Source of the DNA: Euperipatoides rowelli
Lineage: Eukaryota > Onychophora > Udeonychophora > Euonychophora > Peripatopsidae
Assembly: GCA_003024985.2 (NCBI GenBank)
Contig: PXIH01S0003487.1
Strand: one strand, 5' to 3'
DNA length: 11,505 nucleotides
Each line of letters opens with the position of its first letter. Within the stretch, counting starts at the first letter, position 1. Under the pieces are notes generated by a model. The model saw only the letters and a list, made by a program, of their open reading frames with translations, searched no databases and had not been told where the DNA came from. This document shows positions 1-7,452 of this stretch, one piece after another. The position numbers and the translations under genes are program-made.

Positions 1-2404
1 GGGGAGGTTGTAACATCATTCCTTTATTTTTTAGGCAAAACTTTATTGTAACATAAATTGGCCTGACAATAATAATAATAAAAAAATGTCCTCATATCTA
101 ATGTAAAATTAGTGTAATTTTGTTGCAATAAAGACATCAAATATCTTATTGAACTGACACTATTATTAATTTTTTTATTATTTTCAATGGATTTAATTTA
201 ATGAAAAATATATTCAAATCTAACATCATTTTCATTGTTACCTAGGCATTCAGTTCTGATCAAATCCAATACAGTCAACAGCAGCTAGCTAATATTTAAA
301 CCAGTCAAATTACTTCAGACTCTTTTTCCACTCTTTCACTAAACATATACATTTCCCAGAGATATTAATGTTCAAAATTGGTAGTTAGATAGATTTAAAA
401 ATTGACTCTCAATTACTATGTAAAATTTCATTAGGAAGTTTGAAAAGAATGAAAGTAAAAAAAAAAAAAAAGAACCCAATTGCATAAAATAATAATTAAC
501 TTCTTTTTTTAGCTGAACAAAACAGTTTGAATATTTTTCTTCATCTGTATTATAATTATTTTCAGCATTAGCTAAGTAACTGATATAATGACTGCCTAGC
601 TTTAAATGCATCAGCAGAAAAGTTTAGATGGAAGTAGACAAATAATAGAGAAAAGTCAAAAAATTGATTGACAAGCAATGTTTCCACATTGTTAATCTAT
701 TTAAATTATCTTTGAAAATCTTTTATAATCCATGATAAAGTTATTAATCAATAATAATGTGTTTTGTATTCAAATTAATAGTGGACCAATTTTATATAAA
801 TTAATATGTTGATTATTAAAACAATTTTTATTTTTTTTTCGTCAGAATATAATAAAAATTTATATAAAGCATTAAAAAATTATTTCTAAATTACACTTCA
901 GTAGCCTATTTTAGGTAAATAAGATTTTTTTATCCCTATTGCACTTTTCATCTTCCGTATTATTACTCTGTGCAATGATCATTTATTGTTGTAGCTTATG
1001 ACAGTTTGGAACTAAAACCTTCAAGAATGTTCAAGCTGGATATGAAGGGGGTAATTGTGATGTATTACAAATGCACCACAAGAACATAATAATGTTATTA
1101 AGTATTATTGTAGTGTGCAGTATACCTGTTTAGAACATATACAGTATATTGTAGTTAGTTAGAACTAGGCACAAATGAAAGCTAGTTTGAATCACCTATC
1201 TGGTATTTGTATTTATTTTATTACTATATTTGTAATATGATTAAATAGTGTTTTCATTATATCTAAGTACATCTTTTGTTTATTCTCTAAAGATATAACA
1301 ATATATACACAATGTATATAGAGCCTACATATTCTCCTCGGTTCTCAGGAATCATATGTGATACACAATTCACAATATTATTCTATAGTAAATCTGGTAA
1401 ACATAGTTGTATTATCTGCAATACAGTCTGAAATTGTTGCTGATTTTTTTTTAGGCTGTTAATGGAGAGCATGGTCCTTTTTTACAAAGTTGAATTAAGG
1501 CATTGATCACAAATTTACAACACATCCCAACTATGCTAATAAAAATATAGAAAATCTTGGAATGGTATGTTTTTAATTTTCTATCATGTCAAAATAGATT
1601 TATGTATGTTCAAAGTATTTTATGAAGAAATATTTAATTGAATATTGTTATTTTTGTGTCTAACAACTACAACAGTCAAATAACTAAATTTGAGTCTAAT
1701 AACATTTTAATTTAATAATAACCTTTAATACAATAAAACTTATCAATATAAAAAGCTAAAACAGATTTTAAGAATATTGTTGTATTCTTACATGCATTGT
1801 CTAGTGAGAATTGAATAAAGCTACTTAAATCCCTAGTGTTCAGTGTAGTATTTTCTAGACGTTCAATACACTCATGTTAAAAACTGAAGAGCAGTATATT
1901 TTTAATATCTGATAACACATGTGATATATTTGAATTTTAAGCAAAGAAAAAAAAAATAGGCAATTTTTTTATTTCTTTTTTTTTTAGTATTATTCATTTA
2001 TTTTTGTTTTAGAGAAATAACTAACACAAGAAGATATATTAACTCTTATAAATTTTGTAAATTAACTTATATTTTTGAGGATGAATTAAATGAAATAGAC
2101 GATTCACTAGAGACTAATTTGACCTTTTCTATGGTACGATACCCATTCTGCAAGATATATGGAATAAATATACTATATATGGTAAGACCCTTGTCAGAGT
2201 TGGCTGCTAGTGGATATGGGAGATAAATGCAAATATATAGACTAAGTAGTCACAGACAATACAATGAAAGTTCATGTTGTCCCTTTCTGCCTTGCAAGGT
2301 TACTTTTTAAATCACCTAATGCTCCAAAGGCTAGGTCCAAAGCTTATAACTGATTGACCTACCAACTAGCATAGTGAGTAATGGCCATTTCTCCCTAGAT
2401 AATA
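1..2404. other. AT-rich intergenic or intronic DNA, no gene recognised
   Basis: I see no coding region, RNA gene or recognisable transposon here. The sequence is dominated by A/T runs, short TAA/ATT repeats and stops in all frames. The longest open frame (minus strand, 372-611) is compositionally biased, rich in F, N, Y and S, and matches nothing I know. A TTTTTTTTTAG followed by GCTGTTAATGGAG near 1446-1465 resembles a splice acceptor, but no open exon follows it. The sequence is compatible with intron or intergenic DNA of an arthropod. Confidence 0.6.
66..86. repeat. Short AAT simple repeat running into an A tract
   Basis: Five AAT units are followed by seven As. It could be slippage-generated DNA or a degraded retrotransposon 3' tail. 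No adjacent element body can be recognised. Confidence 0.6.
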
Positions 2405-2830
2405 CCATGAAAGTTTGGACACTCAATTCAAAGATGATTTAAAAAGTACAAAGCACTCAAAGAAATATGGAGTAACAAGGATAAATAGAAAAAGGGTTGA
2501 ATGGATTAAATACAAACAAAGGTTTGTGATATTATTAAAAAAATAAAGAATTTAAAGTGGGAATGGGCAAGGCATAAAGCAAGAAGATAATAGATGGACT
2601 ACATAAATACTCAACTGGATTCCACGGGACAGAAAATGATCATAAAGACTTTTAATGTCAGAGGGAGGATGAAATAAAGTTTGCCGGATATTGTTGTAAA
2701 TGAATTTCGGAAAATAGAAATTCATGGATAAATCTTGGGTAGGCCTGCGGTTGAATGATATAGGCTGTTGATGAGGATGACATGGTAAGCTTAAATTTTC
2801 TCTTATTTTTATAATAAAGATTTGCAGAAA
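2405..2830 (+). pseudogene. LINE 3' fragment: C-terminal tail of endonuclease/reverse transcriptase
   Basis: This is a decayed 3' end of a non-LTR retrotransposon ORF. Read in shifting + frames it gives the order usual for the C-terminus of RTE-like, 'endonuclease-reverse transcriptase' type proteins of arthropods. The pieces are VWTLNSKMI (from 2413), VQSTQRNME, GVTRINRKRVEWIK (from 2469), IKNLKWEWARHKARR (from 2543; the family usually has LKW-W-AGH-AR), ILNWIPRDRK (from 2607) and the terminal RLNDIGC with stop TGA at 2769-2771. Stops follow KMI, NME and ARR, and there are several frameshifts, so it is non-functional. About 60 bases of 3' UTR follow, ending near an AATAAA-like sequence at 2813. 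The endonuclease and the RT palm lie outside the fragment, so it is 5'-truncated, as is usual for LINE insertions. The exact 5' edge is uncertain. Confidence 0.8.
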
Positions 2831-3977
2831 ACAAAATGCCACTGAATGTGGCTGCTCATAACCTATGCTGTATAGTTTATTAATGTATATTTATTCTGTA
2901 TGTTTGTTAATTATTTTCATTTCATTTAAATTATAATGCAATCAGCAAAGTTTGAGTTTATATCACAACAATTTTGATATTTATGCATAGTGGATTTATG
3001 ACTGAAATGTTGTGGATAAGCAGCACATGATTCCTATTATGAGTTTGTTTTGTCAATAATTTTGTAGGATTGAAATGATGATGCTTGTTCACATACTATG
3101 GCATTAATATAATTACTTGAACCAAATTATTTTTATCTTGATTATCATTTGACATATCCTGATGGAATTTAATTGAAATTTATATGAGTTGAAGTATTTA
3201 TTTTGTATTACAAGTAAAGTACAGTATTTATTTAGATTTAGTTATTTTGTCTAATCCCTTGTGTCATGTAACAAGCTAATCGAGTCATGTGTATTTAATT
3301 CTTAGACTGTATCTTGNTATTTATATTTATGATCTTATAGGTATAATTTATCTATCATTAATTTAGACTTAATTAATTATAATAATTTAGTATTAACTTG
3401 TTAGCATCATATACGTAACTAATTTATAAATAATCAATTGTATTTTCATCCCCGCTTATTTCATAATATGCATTATGGTTAGGGCAGCTTAGCATCACTT
3501 GCTGTGGCGCCATTTTTGACGAATGAATGGCTGTACGTCCTACGAAATAAAAGTATATAAATTTATAACATTGTGCTATGTTATTGAAGAATTTATTTGC
3601 TGATTACGAATAAGTATTATTACATTGTATTGAATTGCTTTATTCAATTGGATTATTATTTTACTCAGTGATATTTACCGATTTCAATCCACCCAGTCTA
3701 ACATGAAACCCCTCTTTTAACTGACACTGTTTCCAGTGAGATCTACAGTAAGGAGCTCACTGCCTGTTCCTGGTGACCTCTAGACCTTAAATGTTTCCAG
3801 AACTGGTAGAAAGTCTTTTTGTTGCAACTGTAAATAAGCATATATTATAATTTTTCTTTTACAGCATATTTCAAGAAGTAATATAATTTTACTTTATCTA
3901 ACTGATGATTTTCATCTGGGAAGCCTCAACACTTTTAGCAATGGTGACTATCATGTGTCACTTCTTTTGTTTTACAG
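2831..3977. other. AT-rich DNA without recognised gene
   Basis: No coding region is supported. There is an undetermined base at 3317. A patch at 3480-3545 is less AT-rich (TGGCGCCATTTTTGACG) but has stops in every frame and no tRNA-like A/B boxes that I can see. A short inverted repeat lies at 3734-3762. Confidence 0.55.
3734..3762. repeat. Short inverted repeat (CAGTGAG / CTCACTG)
   Basis: CAGTGAG (3734-3740) is the exact reverse complement of CTCACTG (3756-3762), with a 15-base spacer. No T-tract or gene context gives it a role. At this length it may be chance. Confidence 0.4.
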
Positions 3978-4279
3978 TCTGTTTAGAGTTGCTGTGGTTG
4001 GACTACGTTCTTACATCATGGATTAGACAATAATACTTGTAATTGTGAGACATCAAATCACCATTTGTATCAATTTGCTGCTGTGGTTTTGTATTTTAAT
4101 CAGCCAGGAGTAGCTCATCTAAATTTACTGCATAGGAGATGAATAATAACACCAGGAGAGTAATGTTGGCCAATGAGTTGGATTTGAAGTGTGGTGATCT
4201 CTTATCAATTAAGACTGATCCAGCCGAGATGATTAAACATAGCATTTTAACTATCTTTTTTTTTTCTTGTAATTACTTC
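3978..4279 (+). other. Possible exon-like segment (weak)
   Basis: A pyrimidine-rich stretch ending in TTTTACAG (3970-3977) looks like a splice acceptor. The DNA after it is less AT-rich than its surroundings. An ATG at 4139 opens a short frame beginning MNNNTRRVMLANELDLKCG and continuing as DLLSIKTDPAEMIKHSI. It stops shortly after running into a poly-T tract, giving a product of about 48 residues. I do not recognise the peptide. No convincing donor site follows; the best is GTAATT near 4268. The opposite strand is also open for a similar length here, which weakens the case. It could be a 5'-UTR plus first coding exon, a remnant of an unknown repeat, or chance. Confidence 0.2.
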
Positions 4280-5559
4280 ATGTTAATACTCTATTAATTT
4301 AAATTTTATTATTCCTATGTAACAAAATAATCAAACACTGTGTAAAAAAAGATCCATATCCGTTGGGCTAGAACCTTTACCAAATTTATATTCCAATCCT
4401 ATTGTAATGCTTTCTTTTGTTGCAAATAAACGCTAATAATAATAAATTATATGTTTTAAAATTTAAGTTTTGACTTTTTGTTGCTTTACAGAATTAATCT
4501 ATGTGCCACTTGCCGCATCATTTCAAAAAATCTAAATACAATTTTTTTCATCTTAGAATGATCAAAACCACTAGTTAAAGCTATATTTAAAAATATATAA
4601 TTTCAAACTTGGTTTTGGAACTGAGGAGGTTATATTCAGATGTCCATCATAAAAAAATTGAGATTATTTTTTGTTGAAATCTAATGCTCTACAAAAACCT
4701 ATAAAAATAAATTTTAATTAGACTGGCTTGTTTTTCATGAGATACAATTTTTAAAATCGTTATTTTGAATAAAAAAACAATACTTTACTGAATCAAAACA
4801 AATAAATTAATTAAATTAATATTGTAAATTACCCAATTTCATCACATTTCTAGAAATAATGACCAAATAAAAGCGTTTGAATGCAAACACATAATTACAG
4901 ACATAAAAAGATTCATTGTGAGTTATCAATTTTATTTTAATAGAATGAAATTTAAATTCATGCAATTTTAGAGAATACAAAAATGCTGTAATTAAATTTA
5001 AATGCTTTCAGCAGACCTTATTTTTTTTTTTTTCAAAAAACATTATAAAGCTTCAAATTTGTGAAAACTCTGAATTTCATTTTACACAATTTACTAAATA
5101 ATCAAATCTGCATTAGCTTCAGTGTAGATTAATAAACAATTCGACTATAAAACATGAATAGGATTAATCAGAGCAGTTTACAGTCTACTACATACATGAT
5201 TAACTTAATCTAATACAGTAGTTGTTAGAACTTTTACTTTTAAAAAAAATTAAATAATGCATTATTAATAATCTAATAAAATTAACAATTGTAAAGAATA
5301 TAAATAAGAACTAAATTACATTTCCTCGAAGTTATGTTCAAAGGAACTTTCAACATCACTTTGTTATTATAAGAATGACTAAACCTTTCAATCAAATTAA
5401 CAATTTTGATCAGCTTAGTTTTAATGTGGCTTGTAATATGTGTATAAATAGACATATTTTTCTTCTGTTTTAATTTAAAGTTAATATTAAAAATGAAAAA
5501 AATTTAAATACTGTATAATTAAACAATATTGTGAAAAAAACATAATTTTTCTAGCTGCA
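4280..5559. other. AT-rich DNA without recognised gene
   Basis: There are A/T tracts and stops in all frames. Apart from the 3'-end-like segment near 4425 nothing is supported. It looks like degraded intergenic or intronic sequence between the two LINE fragments. Confidence 0.55.
4340..4447 (+). other. Possible 3' end of a transcript or LINE: AATAAA plus TAA repeats
   Basis: A moderately complex stretch (GATCCATATCCGTTGGGCTAG and onward) ends in TTGTTGCAAATAAACGC followed by TAATAATAATAA. AATAAA lies at 4425-4430. A polyadenylation-type hexamer followed directly by a short tandem tail is typical of non-LTR retrotransposon 3' ends that close in a microsatellite. It could equally be the 3' UTR of a host gene. 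No coding sequence upstream of it can be assigned. Confidence 0.3.
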
Positions 5560-5739
5560 GAGCTGAATGAAACCAGGTGGGCCTACAGGCCGTGTATGGT
5601 GGAATGCCTACTAGATATTGTGGGTAGCTGTGAATAATAAAAAAACAGTCCCGAAAAATCGGCAGGCAACTCAATAATTTGAAAAATTCATGGATAGTCC
5701 AAATATTTGATTTAGAATGTCATGTGATCTAATTAGCAG

Positions 5740-5862
5740 TCAGTGTGATACAGTATCCAATCAGGCTGGATATTTCAAATTTGGGAACATTGACAGGCGA
5801 TCGGACTGACCATCAGTGTAATTCAGTATCCCGTGTGCCAGAATATGTCAAATTGGTAACTC
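5740..5862 (+). repeat. Imprecise 73-base tandem duplication in LINE 5' region
   Basis: TCAGTGTGATACAGTATCC at 5740 and TCAGTGTAATTCAGTATCC at 5813 begin two diverged copies. Both continue through a TGGATATTTCAAAT / CAGAATATGTCAAAT block to (G)GGAAC / GGTAAC, and they are offset by 73 bases. Repeated units in the 5' UTR are known in several LINE families, where they carry promoter activity. Here only the repeat is visible; a promoter role is inference. Confidence 0.5.
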
Positions 5863-5943
5863 TGAGAACCATCAACAAGGGATTAACAGAAAATTGGAAA
5901 GAGGTATTAAGATTGGAAATAGTTATGTAAAAGGTCTTAAAAA

Positions 5944-6847
5944 AGAACAGGAAAACTAGCAGAGGTATGTAATGAAATGACTAGAATGGAAATTGAGTTA
6001 TTGGTAATCTTAGAGACTTTCTGGTAAGGAAATATGGACTTCAACACTACTATAAGAGATGAGAGAACTTCAGAATAATGACAGAAGGGGAAGGAATGAA
6101 AAGAGGAGGAATAGGATTCTTAGTGAAAAAGGATATGGCAAGACATGTGATGGATGTATGGAGGATTTCAGAAAAAATAATAATACAATTTGAAGAGAAG
6201 AAAAGAAATTTAATAATTATCCAGGTCTATGCTTCAACTGCAGATAGCAATGAAGAAGAAATTGAAGAATTCTACAATCTGCTAAAAGACATGATACAAA
6301 GAAAGAATTTTAAAGATGTGGTGAGAATAATAGGTGATTGGAATACTAAAGTAGAACAAGGTAGACACAGAAATACTGTCGGCCCATGGGAATTAGGAAA
6401 AAGAAATGATAGAGGCAATCTACTTGTTAATTTTTGTTACAGGCTACAGCCAAGAATTATGGTTTGCAATCACCTGGTTTGAACAGAAATGCAATAGCAG
6501 ACATACTTGGACTTCACCAAATGGAATGATAAAGAACCAAATAGATTTCATTACAACTTCAAAAAGATATAAAAACAGTGTTAAAAACTGCAAAGCCAAG
6601 CCAGGAGCTGACTGTTGATCAGACCACAACCCTGTAGTCTGCAGACTAGAGATCGATTTAAAACATAAGAACAACAAAAATAGAAGATAGTTGGTTGAAG
6701 TACTCAATGATGATAAGAAATATGTTCTATTTAAAGAAAAACTAAAAGGTAGAATAAAGTTAAAAACATAATTCTTCAAACAGCAAAAGAGAAAATAGGA
6801 TTTCAAAAGAAAAAGGCAAAAATCAATGGATTACCAAAGATACTTTA
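5944..6847 (+). pseudogene. LINE APE-type endonuclease, decayed, with linker
   Basis: In a living element this domain nicks target DNA to prime reverse transcription. The parts come in family order. RTGKLAEVCNEMTRMEIELL and VILETFW (from 5944) hold the metal-binding Glu in the position of the usual SETRW motif. GGIGFLVKKDMA and LIIIQVYASTADSNEEE follow from about 6105. IIGDWNTKVEQG (near 6330) carries the catalytic Asp/Asn pair. GKRNDRGNLLVNFC (6397-6438), then RHTWTSPNGMIKNQIDFIT (about 6500-6555), and SDHNPVVC (from 6619) holds the terminal Asp-His. The linker ends in NQWITKDTL (6821-6847), where the nested transposon begins. Breaks seen are a stop after ETFW, frameshifts near 6060 and near 6440-6475, a TGA at 6616-6618, and further stops and a shift before 6821. 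The catalytic residues are present but the frame is destroyed. Open frames antisense to this region are shadows. Confidence 0.85.
6844..6847. repeat. Left target-site duplication (TTTA)
   Basis: TTTA is repeated at 10971-10974 on the other side of the nested element. Removing 6848-10974 joins the linker codons GAT ACT TTA to AAA CTT ATG GAT GAA in one frame. This restores the spacing W-(8 residues)-M-D-E-R-R typical of this LINE linker. A 3-base TTA duplication fits equally well. Confidence 0.65.
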
Positions 6848-7349
6848 GCCAATTAACCAAATATTTATTTTTGAAAAATATGTCCAAAAACAGACTATTT
6901 TTTTTTTTGTTAATAAAAAAAAAATATCCATAATACTCAATATACCTTATCCTACAATATTTAATTACATTCAATAATATATTACATTGTACATAACTAG
7001 ATATTATATCACAATAGTATCAAATATTTTAGTACTGGAGCATATGTAATTTCATGGCAGTATTGATGATTATTTTAGGGTACATTTTTTTTTTCATCTG
7101 TATCTATCTTTAGATGAATAATTTCCATGGTGCCACGCCACAATGTGTGGCATATGGTTTTGGTGAAATCATCAAAATGACCGCTCTTCAAGGTCATGAA
7201 ATTATCAATAACTTGGTTATTTATTGACCAATTTTAATTTTTAGCAGCTCATGAAAGCTAATATATAGTCCTACAAAAAAGGTTATTAGCACTTTTGAGA
7301 TAAAACTATCCCTTTTTGAGATATTTCGCAAATACATTGTTTTTTTTTT
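6848..7349. repeat. Left long inverted repeat of the nested transposon
   Basis: It matches the reverse complement of 10511-10970 with indels. Conservation is best from about 7033 to 7320. Exact shared runs include 7114-7135 (paired with 10728-10749) and 7144-7164 (paired with 10699-10719). The inner limit is the GCAAATACATTGTTTTTT block near 7328-7349. The outer 180 bases align only loosely (TTATCCTACAATATTT against TTATCTTGAATATTT). The arm contains a T11-GTTAAT-A10 hairpin at 6898-6924. Confidence 0.85.
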
Positions 7350-7365
7350 AATGTTTGTTGACTAT

Positions 7366-7379
7366 TTCCATGGAAATAA
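7366..7379. repeat. Perfect 14-base palindrome ATTTCCATGGAAAT
   Basis: The site is its own reverse complement and lies just inside the left inverted repeat. Its core ATTTCCATGG also occurs inside the arm at 7121-7130 and, inverted, near 10733-10742. It could be a protein-binding palindrome of the transposon; no function can be shown from sequence alone. Confidence 0.4.
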
Positions 7380-7452
7380 AATAAACAAATCAAAGAAGGG
7401 CAATGATATTATATTTCATTAAACTACACAAAAAAATGCTTAAAACTTTAAA

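Noticed and set aside
372-611. 79-codon minus-strand open frame
   Set aside because: Low-complexity composition (F, N, Y, S), poly-A derived Phe run, and no recognisable motif. It is likely chance in AT-rich DNA.
2552-2842. 96-codon minus-strand open frame
   Set aside because: It is antisense to the LINE C-terminal tail, which is recognisable on the + strand.
3470-3560. Less AT-rich patch considered as a SINE or tRNA
   Set aside because: No A/B box pair, no cloverleaf and no flanking direct repeats could be seen.
4200-4235. CAGCCGAGATG resembling the start of a common arthropod tRNA-like repeat
   Set aside because: Only about ten bases match, and no internal promoter boxes or further homology follow.
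5745-5930. 61-codon plus-strand open frame upstream of the endonuclease
   Set aside because: It spans the imprecise 73-base duplication and is not in frame with the endonuclease. It more likely belongs to the LINE 5' region than to a separate ORF1.
6444-6806. 120-codon minus-strand open frame with hydrophobic Phe/Leu stretches
   Set aside because: It is antisense to the LINE endonuclease and Lys-rich linker; Lys codons read backwards give Phe and Leu.
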